Notes under the pieces: model-generated
Told to the model about the DNA's origin: nothing
What the model saw: only the letters and a program-made list of their open reading frames with translations
The model's database searches: none
Shown: one piece after another, positions 53,701 through 61,175 of the stretch
How positions within the stretch are numbered: the first letter of the stretch is position 1
Layout: each line of letters begins with the position of its first letter
Position numbers and translations under genes: made by a program
From: Luteimicrobium sp042670205
GTDB taxonomy: Bacteria > Actinomycetota > Actinomycetes > Actinomycetales > Cellulomonadaceae
Length of the DNA: 64,000 nucleotides
NCBI RefSeq assembly: GCF_042670205.1
Contig: NZ_JBHUWD010000012.1
Coordinates: 25,223 to 89,222, forward strand
Direction: 5' to 3'

Positions 53701-54116
53701 ACCGGACGCACGCGTGGGACACCACGGCGCTCGCCGACGGCGTGCACACCCTGCTCGCCACGGCGACCGACGCCGCGGGCCACAAGACGACGATCACCCG
53801 CAAGGTCACCGTCGACAACGCCCCGAAGGTCGCGGCCTGGGACGCGTCGAGCGTCTACACGGCCGGTGACCGGGTGTCGTTCTCCGGCTCGACGTGGCTG
53901 GCGACGTGGTGGACGCAGAACCAGAAGCCGGGGGACCCGTACGGGCCGTGGCAGGAGATCGCGTCCGCGTCGGACGGGACCGCGGTGTGGACGGCGTCGC
54001 GGATCTTCGACGCCGGTGACGAGGCGGTCTACCAGGGCGTGACGTACCAGGCGCAGTGGTGGACCCGGAACGAGAAGCCGGGGGCCGCGAACGGCCCCTG
54101 GAAGAAGCTCGGCTGA
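50727..54116 (+). CDS. Secreted multidomain GH43 glycosidase with CBM5/12 tail
   Basis: 1129 residues; AGGGAG lies 7 bases before the ATG. Signal peptide about 1-34 (APARA-D). GH43 propeller about 35-360 with Asp in TADAATLV, Asp197 (LIDPTMF) and Glu246 (FYEGPWVF). Then F5/8-type (about 365-510), Big_4-like, Ig-like modules, second F5/8-type (775-935), an Ig-like unit, and two CBM5/12-like modules (1038-1129) nearly identical to those of the upstream protein. By position it matches the GH43 enzyme (HypAA) of the B. longum beta-arabinooligosaccharide locus, which trims alpha-linked arabinofuranose first; that role is inference. Confidence 0.82.
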   Translation: MAPLTLRRPRLVALAVGAALAATTALVGAAPARADDRPQPTRTIDSPGNPIIKDGSLYTADAATLVGDDGRLYVYAGHDEAGPQTGTFVMHDYTVMATDDVASGTWDVYEDDLDPAATFAWADGNAAYAGQVVRGADGRYYWYVPIETKDASQPSRMAFGVAVSDTPVGPWKDAIGKPLLTWKDVFGTSTDGQELIDPTMFRDDDGRVYLYWGSWGVARMVELNADMTTLADPTIRTVSGLSDFYEGPWVFKRGDLYYMLYDWKRGGSDCTPSNYQACIAYATATSPTGPWTYQGIILSGTSATTVHPSMLEFEGKWYLTYHTKDAVGGGHFRRSVAIDEAHWDGTKILPVEQTLADDPAYRLTTNVAPEATVTASYTEQPPMRTTAVNDGFRATTALLPPDQWGNYRSTTSTVEKDWLSYQWDAPVRTGSVGIEFHRDSNWIRQPASWTLEYLDASGDWKPVQDATYPTATDTWHTVTFTPVTTTALRATFAGQPEGASFHSVSVSEWEVYADAPSSVAPVTVTTAPGKAPALPEAVRTVVDGQSLWAPVTWRALDPADYAEAGTFQVEGRVLGDASGYVEATVDVTDDATPTPPADTAAPLVSLAVAGTAGQDGWYASPVTVRVRAEDDTDYLTTVSAQVGDGAWRSADGVRHLDATVSTEGTTTVRGKAKDASGNVSDEVARTVKLDTTKPVATAHVDAGARTVTVDATDALSGVASLRYQLDGKGAWADGELGKAIGVPDALPHTVAYRVTDKAGNTATGSAVVPLGDDVHLTGDVAGYATAGASFTSGWENVGGLNDGTNGLFENDAAKYGTSWGTWPQVGRQTATLTWPFAVTVDRTGVWWYRDSPDEADGGMIPPKSWTLQYLDADGTTWHDVVLADGSTYGRDSDGFATTQFAPVTTTALRVVAESWGSSDGGGSTGIREWQVVAAEPEESPAPELAFVTPDDGATVSGTVPVTVSLDGTDLQAYNLRVDAAGLSYAWKPKAGDRTHAWDTTALADGVHTLLATATDAAGHKTTITRKVTVDNAPKVAAWDASSVYTAGDRVSFSGSTWLATWWTQNQKPGDPYGPWQEIASASDGTAVWTASRIFDAGDEAVYQGVTYQAQWWTRNEKPGAANGPWKKLG
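53907..54116 (+). repeat. CBM5/12 tail repeat, copy 2
   Basis: Second copy of the 210-bp module-encoding repeat at 50434, ending at the stop codon. Confidence 0.85.
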
Positions 54117-54118
54117 CT

Positions 54119-54156
54119 CCGTCGACCGGCCGCTCTCCGGAGTGGCCGGTCGACGG
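54119..54156 (+). terminator. Hairpin terminator with T-rich tail
   Basis: CCGTCGACCGGCC (54119-54131) pairs with GGCCGGTCGACGG (54144-54156); the tail reads TCTCCCTTCTT. The next promoter -35 begins only 10 bases later. Confidence 0.78.
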
Positions 54157-54165
54157 TCTCCCTTC

Positions 54166-54193
54166 TTGACACCCCGTGTGTGAGCGCTAACAT
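54166..54193 (+). promoter_or_regulatory. Arabinanase promoter with lac-like operator
   Basis: TTGACA at 54166-54171 and TGTGAGCGCTAACA at 54179-54192, with TAACAT at 54188-54193 (16-bp spacing). The operator is the same as at araBDA, but the gap from -35 to operator is 7 rather than 10 bases. Confidence 0.68.
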
Positions 54194-54252
54194 CGGTGAC
54201 CGTCCCACCGCCACCGCTCGCCCGATCAGGGCAGGGTGGTGCGGCTCTCGAT

Positions 54253-54266
54253 TTACAACGATGTAG
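54253..54266. promoter_or_regulatory. Second operator type, TTACAACGATGTAG
   Basis: Matches 13 of 14 bases of CTACAACGATGTAG at 57399 in the abfA/LacI divergent region. It lies in the leader right before the GAGGAG ribosome site of the arabinanase gene, so this gene seems to be under two repressors. Confidence 0.62.
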
Positions 54267-54276
54267 AGGAGTGGCC

Positions 54277-55743
54277 ATGAGCACGGACCAGAGGCGCCGA
54301 CACCGGGCGCCACGCGGAAGTCGCGCCCTCGTCGCTGGAGCGGCCGCGGTCGTCGTCGCCGGCGGCGCCGTTCTCGCGACAGCCCCGTGGCGGGCCGACA
54401 CCGCGGCCGCCCAGGACCGGGGCGCGGCGCACGACACGCAGGCAGCCGACACGGCCCGGACCGCGCACCTGCCGGCCGGCGGGCTCTCGGTCGACGGCGA
54501 CGTCGCACCCGTCCACGACCCGGCGCTCTTCGTCGACGACGACGGCACCTGGTACGTCTTCTCCACCGGTCTCCTGCACCGCGAGCAGGGCGGGACGATC
54601 CTCGTCCGCGCGTCGCACGACGGTGGCGTCACGTGGGAGTCCGAGGGGACCGTCTGGGACGAGATCCCTGCCTGGATCGACGAGAAGTTCGGTGCGAACG
54701 GCGGGACCCTGCCCGACAACCTGTGGGCGCCCGCGATCTACGAGCACGACGGCACGTACTACCTGTACTACTCGGCGTCGACGTTCGGGTCGAACACGTC
54801 CGTGACAGCGCTCGCCACGAACACGACGCTCGACCCCGAGGACCCCGACTACCGCTGGGTCGACCGAGGCCCGGTGCTCGAGTCGCCGACCCCCATCACG
54901 CGTGACGGCCTCCAGTTCAACGCGATCGATCCGAGCGTCGTCGAGGACCACGGCACGCCGTACCTGTCGATCGGGTCCTTCTGGTCGGGCCTGTTCCTCG
55001 TGCCCCTCGAGTGGCCGAGCGGCAAGCCCGTCGACGGCTGGGCCGAGAAGTCCGTGCACCTCGTGGACCGGATGGCCCCGCCGAACGCGGTCGAGGGATC
55101 GCAGATCGTGAAGCACGGCGGGTACTTCTACCTGTTCGCCTCGTTCGACTTCTGCTGCCAGGCCGCGAACAGCACGTACCACGTGGTCGTCGGCCGGTCG
55201 AAGGACGTCGCCGGGCCGTACCTCGACGCGAGCGGCACGTCCATGCTCGACGGCGGCGGCACGACGGTCCTCGACAAGAACGGCGCGGAGGTCGGGCCGG
55301 GCGGGCAGTCCGTGTTCGGGGACGTGCTCGCCTACCACTACTACGACGCGTCCAACGCCGCCGCGCCGTACCTGCCGACCCTCGGGCTGCAGAAGCTCGG
55401 TTGGAAGAACGACTGGCCCACGGTCGACGCGGCCGCCGACGGGGCAGCCGTCACGCGCCAGCCCGCCGACTCCTCGACGCGCGCGGGGACCACCGCGACC
55501 TTCACGGTCGGGGTCACCGGGACCCCGGCGCCGGTGGTGACCTGGCAGGTGTCGTCCGACGGGGGCGCGACCTGGGCGGCCGCGCCCGGCTCCCGGGCGG
55601 CCCGGGCACAGCGCGGGACGGCGACGCTGCGGTTGTCGCACGTCGCGGCGGCCCAGGACGGGCTCGAGGTCCGAGCGCGCGTGCGCAACCCTCACGCGGC
55701 CGTGACGAGCGCCGTCGCGACGCTCACGGTCCGGACGCGCTGA
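54277..55743 (+). CDS. Secreted GH43 endo-alpha-1,5-L-arabinanase-like enzyme
   Basis: 488 residues. N-terminal basic segment and hydrophobic helix (about 18-40) act as signal or anchor. The five-blade GH43 domain (about 65-395) has Asp81 (VHDPALF), Asp218 (AIDPSVV) and Glu273 (NAVEGSQIV), and the strings LWAPAIYEHDGTYYLYYS and FASFDFCCQ typical of endo-arabinanases. An Ig-like domain (about 400-488) ends the protein. It should cut the alpha-1,5 backbone of arabinan into oligosaccharides for the CUT1 importer downstream. The promoter carries operators of two kinds. Confidence 0.86.
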   Translation: MSTDQRRRHRAPRGSRALVAGAAAVVVAGGAVLATAPWRADTAAAQDRGAAHDTQAADTARTAHLPAGGLSVDGDVAPVHDPALFVDDDGTWYVFSTGLLHREQGGTILVRASHDGGVTWESEGTVWDEIPAWIDEKFGANGGTLPDNLWAPAIYEHDGTYYLYYSASTFGSNTSVTALATNTTLDPEDPDYRWVDRGPVLESPTPITRDGLQFNAIDPSVVEDHGTPYLSIGSFWSGLFLVPLEWPSGKPVDGWAEKSVHLVDRMAPPNAVEGSQIVKHGGYFYLFASFDFCCQAANSTYHVVVGRSKDVAGPYLDASGTSMLDGGGTTVLDKNGAEVGPGGQSVFGDVLAYHYYDASNAAAPYLPTLGLQKLGWKNDWPTVDAAADGAAVTRQPADSSTRAGTTATFTVGVTGTPAPVVTWQVSSDGGATWAAAPGSRAARAQRGTATLRLSHVAAAQDGLEVRARVRNPHAAVTSAVATLTVRTR

Positions 55744-55763
55744 GCCGATCCGGCCGGCGGGGA

Positions 55764-55801
55764 GCCGTGGCCGCGGACGCTGGATCGTCCGCGGCCACGG
55801 C
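55764..55801. terminator. Bidirectional terminator between convergent genes
   Basis: A 16-bp perfect stem (55764-55779 with 55786-55801), 6-base loop, between the arabinanase and abfA stop codons. Confidence 0.8.
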
Positions 55802-55809
55802 CGCACCGT

Positions 55810-57345
55810 TCAGGCGCGGGCGAGGCGGCCCTCGAGCGCAGTCCAGGACTCGGGCGCCAGGCGGACCGTGGTCGTGCCGGCGCCGTCCGGGGTGACGGCG
55901 CGTGCGACGTCGACGGCGGACCAGCAGGCCCGCTCGACCTTCGCCGCGTGCTCGGGCCCGGCGACGGCCGGCTCGTGGTCGGCGACCATCTGCCGTCCCT
56001 GCTCGACGGAGACGATCGCGCCCGTGTGGGCGAGCTCGACCTCGACCACCTGGTCGGTGCGGTTGGTGAGGAAGACGGCGAGCGCGCCGTCGTCGTCGAG
56101 GGTGGCCGCGGCGGTCACGGCGGGGACCTCCCCGTACCGGGTCGTGGTGAACGTGGGCGCGTCCACGCGGAGGTCGAGCGCGTCGCCGCGGGCGAGCCTC
56201 GCCGTCGTCGCGAAGGGGTGGAAGGTGGGCTGGCGCCAGGCCTCGCCGCCGGGCTCGGTCATGATCGGCGCGATCACGTTGACGAGCTGCGCGAGGCAGG
56301 CGACGGGGACGCGGTCGGCGTGGCCCAGGAGCGTGACGAGCAGGTCGCCGACGACGACCGCGTCGAGCGCCGAGTAGACGTCCTCGATGATGCGTGGGGC
56401 GTCGCGCTGGATCGGCAGGTTCGACTCGCCCGGGAAGCGGGACTCGAGGTACCAGACGTTCCACTCGTCGAACGAGAGCGTGATCTGCTTGTCGGAGCGG
56501 CGCTGCGCCCCGACGGCGTCGGCCGACGCGACGACGCGCCGGATGAAACGGTCCATGCCGGTGCCGGACCCGAGGAAGCTCGCTCGGTCGCCGTCGAGCT
56601 CCTCGTAGTAGGCGTGCAGGGAGAGGTGGTCGACGAGGTCGTACGTGTACGACAGCACCGTCTGCTCCCAGGCGCCGAAGGTGTCCATCTGCATGGACGA
56701 CGACCCGCACACGACGAGCTCGATCGACGGGTCGACGAGCTTCATGGCCTTGCCGGCCTCGGCAGCGAGCTTCCCGTACTCGTGGGCGTCCTTGTGCCCG
56801 ATCTGCCAGGGGCCGTCCATCTCGTTGCCGAGGCACCAGAGCCGGACCCCGTAGGGCTCGGTGCGCCCGTTCGCGATCCGGAGGTCGGCCCAGCGGGTGC
56901 CGGCGTCGCCGTTGCAGTACTCGACGAGCGCGGCCGCGGCCTCGACGCCGCGCGTCCCGAGGTTGACGGCCATCATGGGCTCGACGCCCTCGCGCTCGGC
57001 CCACTGCAGGAACTCGTCCGTCCCGACGGTGTTCGGCTCGACGGTCCGCCAGGCCAGGTCGAGGAAGGGCTTGCGGTCCTCCACGGGGCCGACGCCGTCC
57101 TCCCAGCGGTAGTTCGAGACGAAGTTCCCGCCGGGGTAGCGGACCGTCGTGACGCCGAGCTCGCGGGTGAGGTCGGCGACGTCGCGGCGGAAGCCGTGCT
57201 CGTCGGCGGTCGGGTGGCCGGGCTCGTGGATGCCGGTGTAGACCGCGCGGCCCAGGTGCTCGACGAACGAGCCGAACAGGCGGCGGTCGACGGTGCCGAC
57301 CCGGAAGTCGGGGTGCAGCGTGACACGGGCGTGGGGGTGCGTCAT
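55810..57345 (-). CDS. abfA: Intracellular alpha-L-arabinofuranosidase, GH51 (paralogue 1)
   Basis: 511 residues without signal peptide, the normal length for cytoplasmic GH51. Acid/base Glu175 (WCLGNEMDGPW) and nucleophile Glu294 (LSFDEWNVWY) are intact, with substrate-pocket strings TVRYPGGNFVSNYRWEDG. AGGAGAGG precedes the ATG. It splits imported arabino-oligosaccharides to L-arabinose. It is divergent from the LacI gene at 57526, and three operator-like palindromes fill the gap. A second GH51 gene of the same type is at 62166; the two proteins differ at many positions, so this is an older duplication or separate acquisition. Confidence 0.95.
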   Translation of the reverse strand: MTHPHARVTLHPDFRVGTVDRRLFGSFVEHLGRAVYTGIHEPGHPTADEHGFRRDVADLTRELGVTTVRYPGGNFVSNYRWEDGVGPVEDRKPFLDLAWRTVEPNTVGTDEFLQWAEREGVEPMMAVNLGTRGVEAAAALVEYCNGDAGTRWADLRIANGRTEPYGVRLWCLGNEMDGPWQIGHKDAHEYGKLAAEAGKAMKLVDPSIELVVCGSSSMQMDTFGAWEQTVLSYTYDLVDHLSLHAYYEELDGDRASFLGSGTGMDRFIRRVVASADAVGAQRRSDKQITLSFDEWNVWYLESRFPGESNLPIQRDAPRIIEDVYSALDAVVVGDLLVTLLGHADRVPVACLAQLVNVIAPIMTEPGGEAWRQPTFHPFATTARLARGDALDLRVDAPTFTTTRYGEVPAVTAAATLDDDGALAVFLTNRTDQVVEVELAHTGAIVSVEQGRQMVADHEPAVAGPEHAAKVERACWSAVDVARAVTPDGAGTTTVRLAPESWTALEGRLARA

Positions 57346-57365
57346 CGGTCCTCTCCTCGCGTTCT

Positions 57366-57412
57366 ACAACGTTGTGATAACGGTCTTTACATCGATGTCT
57401 ACAACGATGTAG
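57366..57412. promoter_or_regulatory. Cluster of three palindromes between abfA and LacI gene
   Basis: ACAACGTTGT (57366-57375) and ACATCGATGT (57389-57398) are perfect; CTACAACGATGTAG (57399-57412) is near-perfect. On the minus strand TTGTAG and TTATCA, 18 bp apart, form a plausible abfA promoter covered by these sites. They are predicted operators of the adjacent LacI regulator. Confidence 0.68.
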
Positions 57413-57525
57413 CGTACCGGCCACGGCACCCCGCCGAGACCGGGGCGCCCGCAACGCGGCGGTGCGAGGACGACGGCCACGACCGGGATACGATCCCGGT
57501 CCCGGAGCGCGAAGGAGCGGTGACC

Positions 57526-58614
57526 ATGACTGTGACCATGCACGACGTGGCGGCCCACGCCGGCGTGTCCGTGAAGACCGTGTCCAACGTCGTCAACCGC
57601 TACCCGCACATCCGTCCCGAGACGCGCGAGCGCGTCGAACGGGCCATCGAGGCGCTCGGGTACCGCGTCAACATCACCGCCCGGAACCTGCGCACGCGGC
57701 GCACCGGGATGATCACGCTCGCCGTGCCGGAGCTGTCGCTCGCCTACTTCGCCGAGCTGGCCGACATGGTGATCCGCGCGGCCGACGCCCGCGGCTACAC
57801 CGTCCTGATCGAGCAGACGAGCGCGTCGCGCCAGCGTGAGGTCGACGTCCTGCGCGGACGCCAGCAGCGGGTGACCGACGGCCTGATCTTCTCCCCCCTC
57901 GAGCTCGGCCAGGACGACATCGAGCTGTTCGACGTCCCGTTCCCGCTCGTCGTGCTCGGCGAGCGCGTGTTCGACGCGCCGGCCGACCACGTCACCATGA
58001 ACAACGTCGAGGCCGCCCGCGCCGCGACGCAGCACCTGATCGACCTCGGGCGGCGCCGCATCGCCGTCGTCGGGGCGCACCCGGGCGAGGTCGTCGGCTC
58101 GGCCGCGCTGCGCATGCGCGGCTACGAGCAGGCCCTCGCCGACGCCGGGATCCCGTTCGACCCGGCGCTCGTCGGCGAGGCCGGTGCCTGGCATCGCCAG
58201 ACCGGAGCGGAGGCGATGCGCGGGCTGCTCGACTCGGGCGTCGAGCTCGACGCGGTCTTCGCGCTCAACGACGCCATGGCGCTGGGTGCGCTCCACACGC
58301 TGCACGCGCGCCGGCTCGACGTCCCGGGCGACGTCGCCCTCATGGGGTTCGACGACGTCGACGACGTCCGGTACTCCGTACCCACGATCACGTCGGTCGC
58401 CCCCGGGCGCGAGCAGATCGCGTCGGCGGCCGTCGAGCTGGTCCTCGAGCGCATCGAGGCCGAGGGCAGCGGCGTCGCCGTGCCATTCAGACGGGTCGTC
58501 CCCGACTCGTCGATCGTCGGTCGCGAGTCGACCGGCGACGTCCCCGAGGGGGGCGGCGAACGGGTCGTCGGAGTGCAGCCGGGCGGCGAGGAGGAGGTCG
58601 CGCCGCTCACCTGA
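57526..58614 (+). CDS. LacI-family regulator of arabino-oligosaccharide uptake
   Basis: 362 residues from the ATG at 57526, 8 bases after AAGGAG; an in-frame GTG at 57520 would be too close. HTH: MHDVAAHAGVSVKTVSNVVN, hinge ITARNLRTRRTG; the effector domain contains AVFALNDAMALGALHTL. The C-terminus has an extra acidic, Gly-rich tail of about 30 residues beyond the usual family end. It probably binds the ACAACGATGT/CAACGTTG palindromes at 57366-57412, 54253 and 58696, controlling abfA, the arabinanase and the CUT1 importer. Confidence 0.87.
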   Translation: MTVTMHDVAAHAGVSVKTVSNVVNRYPHIRPETRERVERAIEALGYRVNITARNLRTRRTGMITLAVPELSLAYFAELADMVIRAADARGYTVLIEQTSASRQREVDVLRGRQQRVTDGLIFSPLELGQDDIELFDVPFPLVVLGERVFDAPADHVTMNNVEAARAATQHLIDLGRRRIAVVGAHPGEVVGSAALRMRGYEQALADAGIPFDPALVGEAGAWHRQTGAEAMRGLLDSGVELDAVFALNDAMALGALHTLHARRLDVPGDVALMGFDDVDDVRYSVPTITSVAPGREQIASAAVELVLERIEAEGSGVAVPFRRVVPDSSIVGRESTGDVPEGGGERVVGVQPGGEEEVAPLT

Positions 58615-58618
58615 CCGA

Positions 58619-58645
58619 ACCGGTCCGGGCGCGCGCCCGGCCGGT
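58619..58645 (+). terminator. Hairpin terminator after LacI gene
   Basis: ACCGG-T-CCGGGCGC pairs with GCGCCCGG-CCGGT (one bulged T), a near-perfect palindrome just past the stop codon. Confidence 0.6.
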
Positions 58646-58681
58646 CATCTCGTGGGGCCGGACGAACGTCTTCGAGCCACA

Positions 58682-58709
58682 CGTGAACGCTCACATTCCA
58701 ACGTTGGAA
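58682..58709. promoter_or_regulatory. Abutting operators of two types upstream of CUT1 importer
   Basis: CGTGAACGCTCACA (58682-58695; reverse TGTGAGCGTTCACG) resembles the lac-like family, and directly next to it TTCCAACGTTGGAA (58696-58709) is a perfect 14-bp palindrome with the CAACGTTG core of the 57366 family. Dual control is suggested, as at the arabinanase gene. Confidence 0.6.
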
Positions 58710-58770
58710 AGGATGGCCGAGGAGGGCCGTCCGACCAGGCCACAGCTGGCCGACATCTCAAGGAGGAGAA

Positions 58771-60156
58771 ATGAACACCACGCGCACCCGTCGATGGGGC
58801 GCCGCGGCGGTCGCGGCACTCGTCGGCCTGGGACTCGCCGCCTGCTCGTCGGGCGGCGGAGGCTCGGACGGCACGGCGACCGGCGGCTCCGGCGGCGGCA
58901 GCAAGGCTTCATGCACCAACAAGATCCAGAAGCCCGATGCCACGAAGGTGACCGTCTGGGCCTGGTACCCGGCGTTCGAAGACGTCGTGAACCAGTTCAA
59001 CGGGGCCCACGACGACGTCCAGATCTGCTGGACGAACGCGGGCCAGGGAGCCGACGAGTACAACAAGTTCACGACGGCGATCCAGGCGGGCAAGGGCGCC
59101 CCGGACGTCATCATGCTCGAGTCCGAGGTGCTCCCGACGTACGAGACGCTCAAGGGTCTCGAGGACCTCACGAAGTACGGCGCCTCCCAGGACCTCGCGT
59201 CCAAGTACACCGAGGGTTCGTGGAAGGACGTCACGAGCGGCAGCTCCATCTACGCCATCCCCGTCGACGGCGGCCCGATGGGCATGCTGTACCGCAAGGA
59301 CATCTTCGACAAGTACAAGGTCAAGGTGCCCACCACGTGGGACGAGTTCGCGACCGCGGCGCAGCAGCTCAAGGACGCCGGGTTCAAGGGCACCATCACC
59401 GACTTCCCGACCAACGGCAACGCGCTGCTCTACGCGCTCCAGGCACAGGCCGGCTGGACGCCGTTCACCTACGACGCGGGCGACCCGACGAAGATCGGGA
59501 TCAACGTCGACACCCCCGAGAGCGAGAAGGTGATCGACTACTGGAACGGCCTCGTCGGCAAGGGCCTCGTCGCGCACGAGGACGCGTTCGGCACCGACTA
59601 CAACACCAACCTCGTCGACGGCACCTACGCGGTGTACCTCGCTGCCGCCTGGGGCCCCGGCTACCTGCAGGGCCTGTCCGGCGCCGACAAGAACGCGAAG
59701 TGGGTCGCGGCGCCCATGCCGCAGTGGGACACCGCGAACCCCGTCCAGGTGAACTGGGGCGGCTCGACGTTCGCCGTCACGACCCAGGCCAAGGACAAGA
59801 AGGCCGCCGCCGAGGTCGCCCTGGGCGTGTTCGACAACGACGCCGCCTGGAAGATCGGCATCGACAAGGCCGCGCTGTTCCCGCAGTTCAAGTCCGTCCT
59901 CGAGTCCGACGCGTTCAAGAACAAGAAGTACCCGTTCTTCGACGGCCAGCAGATCAACAAGGACGTCTTCCTCGCCTCGGCGCAGGGCTACTCCGGGTTC
60001 CAGTTCAGCCCGTTCCAGGTCTACGCCTACGACCAGCAGACGCAGGCCTTCCACGACATGATCAGCAAGAAGCAGTCGGCCGCTGACACGCTCAAGGGCC
60101 TCCAGGACAAGCTGGTCAAGTACGCCCAGGGCCAGGGCTACACCGTCAGCCAGTAG
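58771..60156 (+). CDS. Carbohydrate ABC transporter substrate-binding lipoprotein (CUT1)
   Basis: 461 residues; AAGGAGGA precedes the ATG. Lipobox GLGLAAC gives Cys25, followed by a Gly/Ser linker. The MalE-like type II binding fold shows KVTVWAWYPAFEDVVNQFNG, GAPDVIMLESEVLPTYETL and GTYAVYLAAAWGPGYLQG. It probably binds alpha-1,5-arabino-oligosaccharides released by the arabinanase, inferred from the flanking GH51 genes. A hairpin at 60165 separates it from the permeases. Confidence 0.9.
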   Translation: MNTTRTRRWGAAAVAALVGLGLAACSSGGGGSDGTATGGSGGGSKASCTNKIQKPDATKVTVWAWYPAFEDVVNQFNGAHDDVQICWTNAGQGADEYNKFTTAIQAGKGAPDVIMLESEVLPTYETLKGLEDLTKYGASQDLASKYTEGSWKDVTSGSSIYAIPVDGGPMGMLYRKDIFDKYKVKVPTTWDEFATAAQQLKDAGFKGTITDFPTNGNALLYALQAQAGWTPFTYDAGDPTKIGINVDTPESEKVIDYWNGLVGKGLVAHEDAFGTDYNTNLVDGTYAVYLAAAWGPGYLQGLSGADKNAKWVAAPMPQWDTANPVQVNWGGSTFAVTTQAKDKKAAAEVALGVFDNDAAWKIGIDKAALFPQFKSVLESDAFKNKKYPFFDGQQINKDVFLASAQGYSGFQFSPFQVYAYDQQTQAFHDMISKKQSAADTLKGLQDKLVKYAQGQGYTVSQ

Positions 60157-60164
60157 TGCGCGTC

Positions 60165-60196
60165 GGGGGCCCGTGAGCGTCAGCCCGCGGGCCCCC
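60165..60196 (+). terminator. Intra-operon hairpin after CUT1 binding-protein gene
   Basis: GGGGGCCCG (60165-60173) pairs with CGGGCCCCC (60188-60196), loop 14. It lies in the same place as the hairpins after the other three binding-protein genes. Confidence 0.6.
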
Positions 60197-60218
60197 GCCC
60201 GACCGCAGGAGAACCCCC

Positions 60219-61175
60219 ATGACCGTCACCTCGCCTACGCGCGCGCCCTCGTCGCGGACGCGCCGCGCCCCCGAGCGGAGCAAGCCGAGCCTGCTCGACG
60301 CCCGGCGGCAGCGCTGGGGCTGGCTCTTCGTCGCCCCCTTCATGATCGTGTTCGTCACGTTCCTCGTCGTCCCCCTCTGCTATGCCTTCTGGCTCAGCCT
60401 CCACAACAAGGGGCTCGCGACCGGCGGCAAGAGCCTGTTCGTCGGGCTGGACAACTACACGCGGGCGTTCACCGACCCGGAGTTCCTCCACGGCCTGCTC
60501 CGTGTTGCCGGCTTCGTCCTCGTCATGGTGCAGATCCAGATCGGCTTCGCGCTGCTCATCGCCCTGGTCCTCGACACGCTCTCGTCGAAGCTGTCCCGGG
60601 CGTCGCGCCTGCTCATCTTCATGCCCTACGCGGTCCCCGCCATGATCGGGGCCCTCATGTGGGGCTTCCTGTACAGCCCGAAGTTCGGCCCCGCGCAGGA
60701 CATCTTCGGTCTCTTCGGCCTCACGGCCCCGGACTTCCTGTCGACGAACCTCGTGTTCGCGAGCCTCGTCAACGTCGTGACGTGGCAGTGGGTCGGCCAC
60801 TACATGATCATCATCTACTCGGCGCTGCGCGCCGTGGACCCCGCCCTCTACGAGGCCGCGACGCTCGACGGAGCCAGCCCCTGGCAGACCGCGTGGCGGA
60901 TCAAGATCCCCATGGTCGTGTCCTCGCTCGTGATGATCACGATCTTCTCCATCATCGGGACGCTCCAGTTCTTCACCGAGCCCACGATCCTGCGCGGCGT
61001 CGCGCAGGGATCCATCTCGGCGTCGTACACGCCGAACATGTACGCCTACGCGCTCGCGTTCTCCTACAACCAGTTCAACTACGCGTCCGCGATCGCGTTC
61101 GCGCTGGGGATCGTCGTGTTCATCGGCTCCTACGTGTTCCTCTTCGCCACTCGCAAGCAGAACGGACTGAAGTGA
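60219..61175 (+). CDS. Carbohydrate ABC transporter permease (MalF type)
   Basis: 318 residues; GCAGGAG precedes the ATG. Six helices starting near residue 35 (FVAPFMIVFVTFLVVPLCYAFWL); the EAA loop is YEAATLDGASPWQTAWRIKI. Its stop shares a base with the next start (TGATG), so the permease pair is translationally coupled. No ATPase gene follows. Confidence 0.92.
   Translation: MTVTSPTRAPSSRTRRAPERSKPSLLDARRQRWGWLFVAPFMIVFVTFLVVPLCYAFWLSLHNKGLATGGKSLFVGLDNYTRAFTDPEFLHGLLRVAGFVLVMVQIQIGFALLIALVLDTLSSKLSRASRLLIFMPYAVPAMIGALMWGFLYSPKFGPAQDIFGLFGLTAPDFLSTNLVFASLVNVVTWQWVGHYMIIIYSALRAVDPALYEAATLDGASPWQTAWRIKIPMVVSSLVMITIFSIIGTLQFFTEPTILRGVAQGSISASYTPNMYAYALAFSYNQFNYASAIAFALGIVVFIGSYVFLFATRKQNGLK

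Noticed and set aside
45463..54719. Long minus-strand open frames antisense to the GH121-like and GH43 genes
   Set aside because: They overlap clearly functional plus-strand genes and contain no recognisable motif; they arise from GC bias at third codon positions.
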